Source of the DNA: Putridiphycobacter sp965230195
Lineage (GTDB): Bacteria; Bacteroidota; Bacteroidia; Flavobacteriales_D; Crocinitomicaceae
DNA length: 64,000 bases
Direction of reading: 5' to 3'
NCBI GenBank assembly: GCA_965230195.1
Contig: OZ245997.1
Span: 3,782,001 to 3,846,000 of the forward strand
Shown here: piece after piece, positions 51,445-60,370 of the stretch
Layout: the number at the start of each line of letters is the position of its first letter
How positions within the stretch are numbered: the stretch's first letter is position 1
Program-made: the position numbers and the translations under genes
Notes under the pieces: model-generated
What the model was told of the DNA's origin: nothing
The model's database searches: none
What the model saw: only the letters and a program-made list of their open reading frames with translations

Positions 51445-52206
51445 ATGAAATTTCTCTTAACCCTTTTAACTTATGGTATTGTGGCTGGTTTATATGCCCA
51501 AAATCCATCCCCAAAAAATGAAATAAGTTTATTAAACGGCTATTATAATGCTGTATATAAAGATATACATTTTTCACCGCTCCACTACTCTACTAACAGC
51601 TACGCGGTTAATATTGATTATAAACGAAATAGCGAACAATTTGAAATTTACGGGAATTTAAATTCCAGTGTATCAAAATTAAAAACCGAAGTCGCTGATG
51701 TTCTTCAAACGACAAGATATTATTTCAATATTGAATTTGGATTTCTAAAGCATTTAGCCAAAGATTCTGAAAACTGGCAATTTTCTGTTGGTGGTCAACT
51801 GCATAGCTATGGTGACGTTGCCGACTTTAATAGTTTTGGTGCTGTTACTTTCTTCGGTTTTCATTCCTTAGACATCTCAGGGCAAGCTTGTTATAAGGTC
51901 AATGAACAACATGCCATTCAATCCCGATTATCTGTCCCATTACTTGGCATTCTTGTCCGACCACCTTATTCAGGTTGGAATAAAGAAATTTATGAGGCAA
52001 GTCTTTTAAAAATATTATATACCGGCTCTGTCACGTCATTCAATCAGTATCAAGGCATTAGTTCTATCACCAGATATCAGTTTCATTTATCAGAAAAATG
52101 GGCGCTAAATGCAGAGTATAGTTTAAGATTTAATGCCACTAAGCAAAGAGCATTAGCCAGAAACCTTAACAGCCAACTTTTATTTGGTGCGTCTTTAAAA
52201 TTTTAA
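51445..52206 (+). CDS. Outer-membrane beta-barrel-like protein, partner of S41 lipoprotein (copy 2)
   Basis: 253 residues with a signal peptide (LLTLLTYGIVAGLYAQ). The body is strand-rich with aromatic strand ends and closes with LLFGASLKF, a typical outer-membrane-barrel last strand. It shares the segment SPLHYSTNSYAVNIDYKR with the protein at 17508 and has the same downstream partner. The gene is 3 bp before the S41 lipoprotein gene. It has no recognised family. A function in substrate passage or anchoring for the peptidase-like protein is possible but unproven. Confidence 0.65.
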   Translation: MKFLLTLLTYGIVAGLYAQNPSPKNEISLLNGYYNAVYKDIHFSPLHYSTNSYAVNIDYKRNSEQFEIYGNLNSSVSKLKTEVADVLQTTRYYFNIEFGFLKHLAKDSENWQFSVGGQLHSYGDVADFNSFGAVTFFGFHSLDISGQACYKVNEQHAIQSRLSVPLLGILVRPPYSGWNKEIYEASLLKILYTGSVTSFNQYQGISSITRYQFHLSEKWALNAEYSLRFNATKQRALARNLNSQLLFGASLKF

Positions 52207-52209
52207 AAT

Positions 52210-53265
52210 ATGAATCGATTAGCATTATATATAACAAGTTTAGTCCTGATCACACTATTTACAGGCTGTAAAAAAATGGTTCTAGGTGAACCGGAATCGA
52301 ATGACCCGGAAAACAATTTTGAGATTTTTTGGAAGGACTTTGATGAGAACTATGCCCTGTTTGGAGTCAGGGATTGGGACTGGGACAGCATTTATACGGT
52401 TTACCGGCCACAAGTTACCCCCGGCACTACTGATGATGAGCTATGGACTATTTTAAAGGAAATGGTAGAATATCTGGATGACAGCCATACCTTAATCTAT
52501 AATACTGAAAAACAGGAGGGTTTTGTGTCCGGTAGTGTTTTAAGTGATATTGCAGAGGAGGAATTCGACTTTGATTTGGTTCAATCGAAATTCACAGAAA
52601 ACATGACTGCTTTAGTGGAACTAGAAGATATTAAATTCCATTATGGTAAAATAAAGGAAAAGAATATTGGGTATATCTATTTAAACTCAATGGATGGTTA
52701 TGAAGCCGAATTGATTGATCAGGTTATTGAAGACCTCAGTCAGTATGAAGCTATTATTTTTGATATTCGAAATAATGGAGGTGGTGATGATGAAGTAGGT
52801 GCCAGAATTGCAGGAACCTTTACTGATAAAAAAGATCTGGTTTATACAATTGAAGAAAAAAACGGCCCGGGGCATCATGACTTTGATGAAAAAATAATGA
52901 TATATGGTCAACCGGAAGGCAGTAAACAATATTTAAAGCCTGTGATTATGTTAACTGACCGGTACACCGTTTCAGCAGCCGAAACTTTTTTAATGCGGAT
53001 GAATCCTCTCGACCATGTTACCCAAATTGGTGATACCACCTCTGGTGACTTTTCAGATGTGGGTATGCTTCGTTTTTTACCTAATGGCTGGGTTTATCAA
53101 TATTCTATTATGCAATACTTATTACCTGATGGTACCAGTCTGGACGGTATAGGCCATCTCCCTGATGTTTACGTTAAAAATACAAAGGCAGATGTAGCAG
53201 CGGGACAGGATCATGTTATGGATAAAGCCATCAACTATCTGTTTACTGAATATGGGATTGAGTAA
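52210..53265 (+). CDS. S41-family peptidase-like lipoprotein (copy 2)
   Basis: 351 residues. Lipobox L-F-T-G-C at about 20. The N-terminal NFEIFWKDFDENYALFGVRD, WDWDSIYTVYRPQV and YLDDSHTLIY blocks are shared with the copy at 18332. The S41 core has IGYIYLNSMDG, EAIIFDIRNNGGGDDEVG and TVSAAETFLMRM (nucleophile serine in V-S-A). As in copy 1, the lysine of Ctp proteases is absent (DTTSGDFSDVG), which suggests a tricorn-like Ser/His/Glu set or loss of activity. The C-terminal DGIGHLPDVYVK is typical for the family. Confidence 0.82.
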   Translation: MNRLALYITSLVLITLFTGCKKMVLGEPESNDPENNFEIFWKDFDENYALFGVRDWDWDSIYTVYRPQVTPGTTDDELWTILKEMVEYLDDSHTLIYNTEKQEGFVSGSVLSDIAEEEFDFDLVQSKFTENMTALVELEDIKFHYGKIKEKNIGYIYLNSMDGYEAELIDQVIEDLSQYEAIIFDIRNNGGGDDEVGARIAGTFTDKKDLVYTIEEKNGPGHHDFDEKIMIYGQPEGSKQYLKPVIMLTDRYTVSAAETFLMRMNPLDHVTQIGDTTSGDFSDVGMLRFLPNGWVYQYSIMQYLLPDGTSLDGIGHLPDVYVKNTKADVAAGQDHVMDKAINYLFTEYGIE

Positions 53266-53311
53266 AACTTTTGGTCATCCGGAAATTAAAAAAGTAGTTC
53301 TGCTAACTGCT

Positions 53312-53360
53312 TAATCCGCTCAGTCTTCGAGTCCTCTCGGTTTAGCTGAGAACTCAGATT
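53312..53360. repeat. Second copy of the GTCTTCGAGTCC hairpin element
   Basis: CAGTCTTCGAGTCC followed by TGAGAACTCAGA matches the ends of the hairpin at 685-746. CTCAG/CTGAG arms are present. It lies between the S41 gene and the bidirectional terminator. Confidence 0.35.
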
Positions 53361-53388
53361 TCACCTGGTATTTTTAGTATAAAAAAAA

Positions 53389-53426
53389 GAAAAAAAGCTA
53401 TCTCATATATGAGATAGCTTTTTTAA
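53389..53426. terminator. Bidirectional terminator
   Basis: A palindrome with AAAAAAGCTATCTCAT on one side and ATGAGATAGCTTTTTT on the other (53391-53424). The A-run before and T-run after the stem make it work for both converging genes, the S41 lipoprotein (plus) and the M56 protein (minus). Confidence 0.92.
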
Positions 53427-53428
53427 TT

Positions 53429-54622
53429 CTATAATCTAAATTTAATTGGAATAGTATATTTTACAGCTACATTTTTTCCATCCTTTTGTCCCGGAATCCA
53501 GTCCGGCATACTGCTCACTACTCTCAGTGCTTCAGTCGCCAGGTCATCATGAATTGGTTTCAACACTTTGGCATCCTTAATTTTACCGGTTTCCATAACA
53601 ACAAATTGAATATAAGCAGTACCTTCAGCTTTATTCTTTTTTGCTTCTTCAGGATATTTGATGTTTTCAACGATAAACTTCATCATAGCTTCTTGCCCTC
53701 CTTTAAACTGAGGATAAACATCCACTTTTTCATACACTTTAGGTACCTCCTGATTGACTGTAGGGAGAACATCAGTTTTTGAAGTCCATGAAGTAAATAT
53801 AAGAGCAATTGCAAACAATGGAATTGCGATTAGAAAACCATTTTTATTTTTAAGTTTACTTTTCATTTTTTGTGTTCTTTTTGCCAGACTTAATCCATTA
53901 TAAAACTGGCTGGTTAATAATAAGTGAGATGAGTTTATACCTAAACTCTGTACCAATAAACACTTAACGTAGTCGTTTTTGTATTTACCATACATTTGTT
54001 CGTCAACCTCAAACTCATGCACATACACCAATGATCGTTTCAGCCATAAAAACACAGGATTAAACCAAAAAAGGGAATGGTAAATCTCCATGATGACAAT
54101 ATCAAGGGTATGTTTTTTTTGAACGTGGATTAGCTCATGATCTAATACCACTTGTTTTTCAATTCCTTCCAAATGAGCGCTCAAATGGATGAATTTGAAA
54201 AATGAGAAAGAATTTTCTTGTTCAGTAATTAATAATTTTGTTCCGGTAACTTTATCTTTAATTGCAGTTCTGAAAAAAAGTATAACCTTAAAGAGCTTTA
54301 CCAAAAACCAGAGTAAAAAAAGCATTAATCCAGCAAAATAGATAATCTCAAAACTGGTAAACAAGCCATTACTATCAGCACTATAAACTATCACCGGAAT
54401 CAAATCAACTTCAAATATCGGTTCAATAACGGCTATTGTTGAGTTACTATTAGAATAAGTCCATCCTTTTACAACCTGTATTAATATAGCAACCAGCGGA
54501 ATTGAAATAATTAATTTTCGTTGTATGCCAAACGACAAATACTTCCTGATTGAAAAAGCAATCAGGGCCAAAATAATTATCAGAACGTTCAGCTCAATTA
54601 AGCCTCTTAATAAATCAGTCAT
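53429..54622 (-). CDS. M56 (BlaR1-like) membrane metallopeptidase with TonB-type C-terminus
   Basis: 397 residues. Four transmembrane segments: about 5-25, 35-52 and 90-115, and one after the protease domain (LIAIPLFAIALIFTSW). The zinc motif is H-E-L-I-H in VVLDHELIHVQKKHTLD with the downstream acidic ligand in HEFEVDEQMY. Residues ~305-397 are a TonB C-terminal domain (FKGGQEAMMKFIVENIKYPE, then AYIQFVVMETGKI). The penicillin-binding sensor of BlaR1 is replaced by TonB, as is common in this phylum. It overlaps its BlaI-type regulator by 8 bp and probably degrades it on an envelope signal. Confidence 0.9.
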   Translation of the reverse strand: MTDLLRGLIELNVLIIILALIAFSIRKYLSFGIQRKLIISIPLVAILIQVVKGWTYSNSNSTIAVIEPIFEVDLIPVIVYSADSNGLFTSFEIIYFAGLMLFLLWFLVKLFKVILFFRTAIKDKVTGTKLLITEQENSFSFFKFIHLSAHLEGIEKQVVLDHELIHVQKKHTLDIVIMEIYHSLFWFNPVFLWLKRSLVYVHEFEVDEQMYGKYKNDYVKCLLVQSLGINSSHLLLTSQFYNGLSLAKRTQKMKSKLKNKNGFLIAIPLFAIALIFTSWTSKTDVLPTVNQEVPKVYEKVDVYPQFKGGQEAMMKFIVENIKYPEEAKKNKAEGTAYIQFVVMETGKIKDAKVLKPIHDDLATEALRVVSSMPDWIPGQKDGKNVAVKYTIPIKFRL

Positions 54623-54986
54623 TACTCTCCTCCTCTTTTAATAGTTTTAACAAATCATCCAGTTCATCCAAACTCATTTTATTTTCTCTCACAAAAAATG
54701 ACAATAGTTCTTTTCCGGAATTATTGAAATAATTCTTTTTTAACTTTTGCAATTGATTGTTTGAATATTCAGCTTTTGACAATACAGGATAGTATTCGTT
54801 GGATTTACCATAAGTATTAAACTTAACAAACCCCTTTTGAACTAAAACACGAATAACAGTAAGAACCGTATTGTAAGCTGGTTTTGGATCTTTTAATTGC
54901 TCTAAAATATCTTTAGCAAACCCCTTTTTTACAGTCCAGATGGCCTGCATTATTTGCTCTTCCGCTTTAGTCAATTCTTTCTTCAT
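54615..54986 (-). CDS. BlaI/MecI/CopY-family repressor
   Basis: 123 residues. It begins MKKELTKAEEQIMQAIWTVK, then has the winged helix (KDPKPAYNTVLTVIRVLVQK, GFVKFNTYGKSNEYYPVL) and a helical dimerisation tail (SGKELLSFFVRENKMSLDEL). It should repress itself and the M56 gene through three 20-bp-spaced operators overlapping the promoter, and be cleaved on signal. The start codon lies 4 nt behind the -7 box, so the mRNA is predicted to be leaderless; the fit of the N-terminus to the family makes a later start unlikely. Confidence 0.93.
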   Translation of the reverse strand: MKKELTKAEEQIMQAIWTVKKGFAKDILEQLKDPKPAYNTVLTVIRVLVQKGFVKFNTYGKSNEYYPVLSKAEYSNNQLQKLKKNYFNNSGKELLSFFVRENKMSLDELDDLLKLLKEEESND

Positions 54987-54990
54987 GCTA

Positions 54991-55056
54991 CAAACATATA
55001 ACTATTTTTATAATTATACAACTATTTTTATAGTTATATAATTATTTTTATAGTTA
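54991..55056 (-). promoter_or_regulatory. BlaI-type promoter with three tandem operators
   Basis: Three copies of (A)ACTATTTTTATAGTTA-like palindromes lie at 55000-55016, 55020-55036 and 55040-55056, exactly 20 bp apart; the middle one is perfect in its AACTA/TAGTT arms. On the minus strand TTG, 20 nt, and TATGTTTG (54998-54991) form the promoter, buried in the operators. Confidence 0.72.
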
Positions 55057-55082
55057 ACAAAGCTACAAACTGCTTGAAAACA

Positions 55083-55907
55083 TCAGTTTAACACAGAATA
55101 ATGATAATGAATCTCTTTCTTCTGTATAGTATCAACCTCTACACTTATGCTATCATTAGCGTTATATTTGTAAATGACAAAATTTCGAAGTCGCTCTGTT
55201 CCTACTCTTCTATCTATTCTATAACCTTTTTTTATTTTAAGTCTATCTGCTTCGTAATGGTACTCAGTCTTTCCCCATGGTTTTGAAGCAATAATTAAAC
55301 GACCTTTGGCATCATATAAGTAAGCTTTATGAAATGCCAGGTTGATAGATGAATTGTAGTCTTTACCATATTTGTAAATTGTTGTTTTTTTACCACCTTG
55401 CAAATCAAAATCGCTTCTTTTGGCCAGACTATCATCAGAATTATAATATAAATCTGAACGGATAAGACCGTTATAAGGTTCCCCCATCCGCTGGCTTACT
55501 AACTGATGTTGATCGTTATACTTATTTTTAATACCAATTGTATAAACGGTATCGTACTCAAACGTAATCAGTCTTCTTTTTACGAATTCCATGTGCCCTG
55601 ATGTATTGTATTGAATTTTTTCATCAAGATATAATCTATTTTCCTCCAGAAAGTATTTTTGACGATAAAGTCTGTTATTGACATATTTAAAGTACTCAAC
55701 AGTGTCAGTTTGACTATCGATATGTGTTTTTTCAATTGTATCACCTGCATACCGGGTGATGTACTGTAAAGAGCTGTCACCGGCTGACTCCATAACCCAG
55801 GTGTTTTTAATGATTTCAGATGCAGTATTTTTTTGTACTTCAGAACTACAGGAAATCAAAAAAACCGCTATTAAAATCGCTACTTTATATTGATACATAT
55901 TCTTCAT
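55083..55907 (-). CDS. Lipoprotein of unknown function with YD/MORN-like strands
   Basis: 274 residues with a lipoprotein signal (VAILIAVFLISC). The body has repeating strand motifs such as ITRYAGDTIEKTHIDSQTD, VEYFKYVNNRLYRQKYFLEE, HQLVSQRMGEPYNGLIRSD and LYYNSDDSLAKRSDFDLQGG, which recall the antiparallel beta repeats of RHS- and YwqK-like proteins. No specific family is recognised. It lies alone between the BlaI operators and rpsA and has no co-directional close partner. Confidence 0.62.
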   Translation of the reverse strand: MKNMYQYKVAILIAVFLISCSSEVQKNTASEIIKNTWVMESAGDSSLQYITRYAGDTIEKTHIDSQTDTVEYFKYVNNRLYRQKYFLEENRLYLDEKIQYNTSGHMEFVKRRLITFEYDTVYTIGIKNKYNDQHQLVSQRMGEPYNGLIRSDLYYNSDDSLAKRSDFDLQGGKKTTIYKYGKDYNSSINLAFHKAYLYDAKGRLIIASKPWGKTEYHYEADRLKIKKGYRIDRRVGTERLRNFVIYKYNANDSISVEVDTIQKKEIHYHYSVLN

Positions 55908-55989
55908 TATTACCTCATGAAAATAACACTTATTTAAATGAAGTGGATATTTTTCGCGGATTGTACCGGCTTAAAATTTTAACAAACAA

Positions 55990-56022
55990 AAAAAGGGTGC
56001 TCTGTAACAGAGCACCCTTCCA
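55990..56022 (-). terminator. rpsA: rpsA terminator
   Basis: AAGGGTGCTCTG and CAGAGCACCCTT (55993-56019) form a 12-bp stem with a 3-nt loop. On the minus strand it is followed by TTTTTTTG. Confidence 0.93.
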
Positions 56023-56044
56023 AATATAATAATAAAACTAAGTT

Positions 56045-57934
56045 TTATTTTTTGTTGCCTTCCATTTCAGATTTTAAAGCTGCTAATGCATCTAAATCAC
56101 CTAAAGTAGATTTTTCATTAGAATTATTGTTAGCGGCTACTGAGCTGCTTGCACCTCCACCAGAAGATTTTCTAGGAGATTTAGAACTTGGTCTGTCTTC
56201 TCCTTCTTCAAATGTTCTTAAGTGAGATACTACAATTTTCTTAGCGTCTTTATTGAACTCAATTACTTTGAAATCTAAAGTTTCGTCCATTGAAGCAGTA
56301 GATCCATCTTCTTTTCTTAAGTGTTTCTTAGGACAAACACCTTCAACACCGTAAGGTAAAGAAACGATTGTAATCTTATCTTTTTTCACGTCAATGATAG
56401 TTCCCTGGTGAACTGTTCCTTCAGCAAAAGTAGATTCGAATACATCCCATGGATTTTGCTCTAATTGTTTGTGACCTAAAGCAATTCTTCTGTTATCTCT
56501 GTCTAATTCAAGTACTACAACGTCCATATTGTCTCCTACTTTACAGAATTCAGATGGATGTTTGATTTTCTTAGACCATGATAAGTCAGAAATATGAATC
56601 AACCCGTCAACACCTTCTTCTAACTCTACAAATACACCAAAGTTAGTGAAGTTACGAACCACAGCTGTGTGCTTAGACTCAACAGGGTATTTAGTTTCAA
56701 TATCAGCCCATGGATCTGGCATTAATTGCTTAATACCTAATGACATTTTTCTTTCTTCTCTGTCTAAAGTTAAAATCTGAGCTTCAATCTCATCTCCAAC
56801 TTTTAAGAAATCCTGAGCAGATCTTAAGTGCTGTGACCATGACATTTCAGAAACGTGAATTAAACCTTCAACGCCTTCAGAAATTTCAACAAATGCACCG
56901 TAATCAGCAAGAATTACAACTTTACCTTTTACAGAATCACCAACTTTTAAGTTTTCATCTAATTTATCCCAAGGGTGAGATTGTAACTGTTTTAAACCTA
57001 AAGCAATTCGTTTCTTGTTATCATCAAAGTCAAGGATTACAACATTGATTTTCTCATCTAATGTTACAATTTCTTCCGGATGACCAACTCTACCCCATGA
57101 AAGGTCAGTAATGTGGATTAATCCGTCAACACCACCTAAGTCAATGAATACACCGTAAGAAGTAATGTTCTTAACTGTACCTTCAAGTACCTGACCTTTT
57201 TCAAGACCACCAATAATTACTTTCTTTTGCTCTTCTAATTCAGCCTCGATAAGTGCTTTATGAGAAACCACAACGTTTTTAAACTCATGGTTAATTTTAA
57301 CCACTTTGAACTCCATGTTTTTACCAACATAGATATCGTAGTCTCTGATTGGTTTAACATCAATTTGAGAACCTGGTAAGAATGCCTCTAAACCAAATAC
57401 ATCAACGATTAAACCACCTTTAGTTCTGCATTTAACAAAACCGGTAATTACCTCACCTGTTTTTAATACTTCGTTTACTTTTTGCCAAGCTCTGTGAACT
57501 CTGGCAGTTCTGTGAGATAATACTAATTGTCCGTATTTATCTTCTAAAGACTCAACAAAAACCTCTACGTTATCTCCAATTTTTAAGTCTGGATTGTAAC
57601 GGAATTCGTTGATAGGAATTACACCTTCTGATTTATACTGGATATTAACTACAGCTTCTTTATCCGTTAATTGGATAATAGTACCGTCAATAACCGTTTT
57701 TTCAACAATTGAATTTAAAGAGTTATCGTAAACTTCATTTAATGAAGCTACTTCTGTTTCAGAATACCCATCATTTTCATAAGCATACCAATCGAACTCT
57801 TTTTTCTCAGCTACTGGTGTTTCTTCTGCTACCGGAGCGGTAGTCTCTTCAACTGCAGGAGTTGCAGTTTCTTCAGTTTGAGGTGTTGCAGTGTTTTCTA
57901 CGTTTTCCTCAGTGTTTTTTGTTTCTTCAGCCAT
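56045..57934 (-). CDS. rpsA: 30S ribosomal protein S1
   Basis: 629 residues. Six S1 (OB-fold) domains are visible, for example GTIIQLTDKEAVVNIQYKSE, GFVKCRTKGGLIVDVFGLEA, GTVKNITSYGVFIDLGGVDG, GKVVILADYGAFVEISEGVE and the last one GTIIDVKKDKITIVSLPYGV. The first ~45 residues are an acidic Glu/Thr/Ala/Pro-rich extension, and the C-terminus is a disordered Ser/Gly/Asn-rich tail. S1 binds mRNA and helps initiation on the 30S subunit. This organism's group rarely uses Shine-Dalgarno pairing, which makes S1 especially important. The gene has a strong promoter, a structured leader and its own terminator. Confidence 0.97.
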   Translation of the reverse strand: MAEETKNTEENVENTATPQTEETATPAVEETTAPVAEETPVAEKKEFDWYAYENDGYSETEVASLNEVYDNSLNSIVEKTVIDGTIIQLTDKEAVVNIQYKSEGVIPINEFRYNPDLKIGDNVEVFVESLEDKYGQLVLSHRTARVHRAWQKVNEVLKTGEVITGFVKCRTKGGLIVDVFGLEAFLPGSQIDVKPIRDYDIYVGKNMEFKVVKINHEFKNVVVSHKALIEAELEEQKKVIIGGLEKGQVLEGTVKNITSYGVFIDLGGVDGLIHITDLSWGRVGHPEEIVTLDEKINVVILDFDDNKKRIALGLKQLQSHPWDKLDENLKVGDSVKGKVVILADYGAFVEISEGVEGLIHVSEMSWSQHLRSAQDFLKVGDEIEAQILTLDREERKMSLGIKQLMPDPWADIETKYPVESKHTAVVRNFTNFGVFVELEEGVDGLIHISDLSWSKKIKHPSEFCKVGDNMDVVVLELDRDNRRIALGHKQLEQNPWDVFESTFAEGTVHQGTIIDVKKDKITIVSLPYGVEGVCPKKHLRKEDGSTASMDETLDFKVIEFNKDAKKIVVSHLRTFEEGEDRPSSKSPRKSSGGGASSSVAANNNSNEKSTLGDLDALAALKSEMEGNKK

Positions 57935-58020
57935 TTTGGCGTTAAAATTTGTATCTCATATTAGCCAGTCTATGAGAGAGTTTACATCAACTGTCTGGCC
58001 TACAGTCTTTCTTAAATTGG
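57935..58020 (-). promoter_or_regulatory. Structured rpsA 5' leader with complementary loops
   Basis: The ~85-nt leader contains hairpin A (GACUGU-AGGCCAG-ACAGUU, from 58007 down to 57989) and hairpin B (UCUCAUA-GACUGGCUAA-UAUGAGA, from 57977 down to 57954). Loop A (GGCCAG) and loop B (CUGGCU) can form 6 bp, so the two could kiss, or the same bases could pair in an exclusive alternative fold. Autogenous control by S1, as known in E. coli by other means, is a plausible role. Confidence 0.55.
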
Positions 58021-58023
58021 GTG

Positions 58024-58055
58024 CAAAGATACAGTTTTTCTTTGGTAATACCAAA
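58024..58055 (-). promoter_or_regulatory. rpsA promoter
   Basis: On the minus strand TTTG (58055-58052), 20 nt, and TATCTTTG (58031-58024) match the Bacteroidota consensus in all positions. Transcription should start near 58020. Confidence 0.75.
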
Positions 58056-58117
58056 ACTATCCCTCTAAAATTAGGCTTTTCCACCCTTTTTTAAAACTGT
58101 AATTATCCAGAATATCA

Positions 58118-59221
58118 TTAACTTGTTTTCGGTTGGTTATATTGCCATCCTAAAACTGTGATATCATCAGTCTGTTCACCGTCTCTTTTCCAGTCATTTA
58201 ACTCTTTTTTTAATCTGTCTTTTTGCTGATCAATTGGTAAATGACAAATTTGTAATAAAAATCTTCGGTAACGGGCTCTTGTATACTTTTTACCATTTTC
58301 TCCTCCAAATTGATCCTGAAAACCATCTGAAAAGAGGTAAACCAGGTCACCATCCTTTAAATTTATATCCCGCGATACGAATTCGGTTTCCTTAGGGTGA
58401 AAACCAATTGGATTTTTTGTAGCCTTAAGTTCATGAATTTCGTTATTTCGAATGATCCACAAAGGGTTATTTGCTCCCGAAAACTGTAATACTCCGGTTT
58501 TGGTATTAACAAGACATATAACCATATCAATCCCCTCTTTGGTTTCTGCTCCAAAATCCATAAAAGTTCCTTTAAACTGATTTCTTAGAAAATTCAACAC
58601 AGTTGCGGCATCCAGGCTATCAGACCAGTTATTCTTTATAATTTCGTGGAGATAGGTAATTCCCAGCATGGTCAACAAAGCACCAGGTACACCATGACCG
58701 GTACAATCACCTACCACTAATATTTTTTTATCCTTAATTTGATTGAGGTAGTAAAAATCGCCACTGACAGTCGCTTTTGGAATATAAATTAAAAAATAAT
58801 CATTGACGAAACTGGTCCTTAAAAATTCTTTATTGGTTAACAGAGCAGATTGAATTCTTTTGGCATAGTTGATACTATCAACAATATTACGGTGGTTTTC
58901 TTCAATGGTCCGGTTTTTTGATTTAATGGTATCATTTGCTGTGCTTAGCTTTTTATTGATACTTAACAACTCACTTTGATACATCAAAAGATCAGCATTA
59001 ATCTTACTGATTTCATTCTTTTTAAACTCTACTTCGCTGATCATTTCATCCAACGTATTTCTGGTATGCGTTGCATTTTTGAGTGTCAGATCCAACTTTA
59101 ATTTTTCGTTTCTGCTTTTTTTCTCAAGTTTATTTATGATTTCAGTTAATGTAAGTCTTTCGTCATCCGACAATTTTAACTCCCCTATCTTTCTCTCCAG
59201 GTCTTTAATTATCTTATCCAT
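58118..59221 (-). CDS. SpoIIE/PP2C-type phosphatase with coiled-coil N-terminus
   Basis: 367 residues. Residues 1-110 are a long coiled coil (LERKIGELKLSDDERLTLTE through TLDEMISEVEFKKNEISK). Residues ~120-367 are a SpoIIE serine phosphatase: IYIPKATVSGDFYYLNQI, VVGDCTGHGVPGALLTML, EGIDMVICLVNTKTG and LVYLFSDGFQDQFGGENGKK hold the metal-binding aspartates. It lacks the PAS domain of the related protein at 21667. It lies 18 bp behind the FIST-domain gene, so the FIST protein is the probable sensor and this the output. Confidence 0.88.
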   Translation of the reverse strand: MDKIIKDLERKIGELKLSDDERLTLTEIINKLEKKSRNEKLKLDLTLKNATHTRNTLDEMISEVEFKKNEISKINADLLMYQSELLSINKKLSTANDTIKSKNRTIEENHRNIVDSINYAKRIQSALLTNKEFLRTSFVNDYFLIYIPKATVSGDFYYLNQIKDKKILVVGDCTGHGVPGALLTMLGITYLHEIIKNNWSDSLDAATVLNFLRNQFKGTFMDFGAETKEGIDMVICLVNTKTGVLQFSGANNPLWIIRNNEIHELKATKNPIGFHPKETEFVSRDINLKDGDLVYLFSDGFQDQFGGENGKKYTRARYRRFLLQICHLPIDQQKDRLKKELNDWKRDGEQTDDITVLGWQYNQPKTS

Positions 59222-59239
59222 ACAATCAAGATTACCCTG

Positions 59240-60370
59240 TTATTTCTCTCTCAGAAATACAACAGAACAAGTTTCATTATGAAATTTTGGAACAGAATGA
59301 TCTTCACTTCCAAATTCACCACCTGTAAAAAAACCAATCATAGGCTTATTCCAGATTTCGTATAAGCCTGTAATCTCCTCTTCAACCAAATCCCCAAATA
59401 CACCGTATCGTCCAACACAGGAAAACAAAAGAATAATATCTGGTTGCTGCTGCTCCCGGCTGTATTCCTCCATAATATTTACTGTATTATCCAATACTGT
59501 AAAACTTGGGTGGACTGAAAATTTAACTTTCGTTTTTTCCGGAATACTTCCATAAAACATCATTGATCTGTTCACTCTGTCGGCCGAAGCCGGTGCTCTT
59601 AATACCGAAGTGCCATCACTTTCAACCAACTGAAGCGGGTAACATCCCAATTGATGGAAAAAATCAATACTTTCATCAGCTTCATTGATTTTATAATATT
59701 TCAGAAAAACATCCAGGGCCGGTAAGCCATCAATAGAATAAACTGTATTACCTTCAGCTTTCGTAATCATTTTCTCAACTCCAACAGTATCCCATCCGCT
59801 TACGGCTTTTCCTTTGAGTTCTATTTTATCATTATCAAAAACCAAAAGGAGTATTCCGCTCTCCATTACTTTACCGTTTGTAAAAACAGAGGTTTTACTC
59901 ATATCAATATTACTTGCCATCCCTCCAAACAGTGGCATTTTACTATTCTTCAAGCCATTATTAACTGCCTTAACAATAGCTTCTCCATCAGCCGAAATCG
60001 GTGAAGTAAGCATTAGTGCCGAAGGATTTGAAAAAGCTGATTTTGCAAAATGCACTGCCTTTTCACAAATTTTTGAATGTCCCTCATTTCCAACCTCTGA
60101 TGAAAATAAAGTAAAATAATCCCGATTCATATCAATAAACATCACCACAACGGCACCCTGATAAAATGAATCTTTTTCGATTTCTGAAAAAGAGCTGGAT
60201 CCGAATACTGTCACACCATCAATATCTAACACTTTACTTAACGCGTTCAAATCGAACGAGGAAGGTGAAAATACAAGCGCCAGTGTAGGTTTAAAATCGG
60301 AAGCAACAACTTCCTTTACTTTAGTTTCAAGTTCAGGGATAGAATAAGCAATTATATTAATTGATTCCAT
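59240..60370 (-). CDS. FIST-domain sensory protein
   Basis: 376 residues. The FIST_N part (~25-205: TLALVFSPSSFDLNALSKVL, VFGSSSFSEIEKDSFYQGAV) and the FIST_C part (~215-370: LPALDVFLKYYKINEADESI, GVFGDLVEEEITGLYEIWNK, MIGFFTGGEFG, ETCSVVFLREK) fit the family, thought to sense small ligands such as amino acids. The protein is soluble and has no attached output domain. It is transcribed just before the SpoIIE phosphatase gene and probably controls it. A divergent ECF sigma gene starts 207 bp upstream. Confidence 0.88.
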   Translation of the reverse strand: MESINIIAYSIPELETKVKEVVASDFKPTLALVFSPSSFDLNALSKVLDIDGVTVFGSSSFSEIEKDSFYQGAVVVMFIDMNRDYFTLFSSEVGNEGHSKICEKAVHFAKSAFSNPSALMLTSPISADGEAIVKAVNNGLKNSKMPLFGGMASNIDMSKTSVFTNGKVMESGILLLVFDNDKIELKGKAVSGWDTVGVEKMITKAEGNTVYSIDGLPALDVFLKYYKINEADESIDFFHQLGCYPLQLVESDGTSVLRAPASADRVNRSMMFYGSIPEKTKVKFSVHPSFTVLDNTVNIMEEYSREQQQPDIILLFSCVGRYGVFGDLVEEEITGLYEIWNKPMIGFFTGGEFGSEDHSVPKFHNETCSVVFLREK

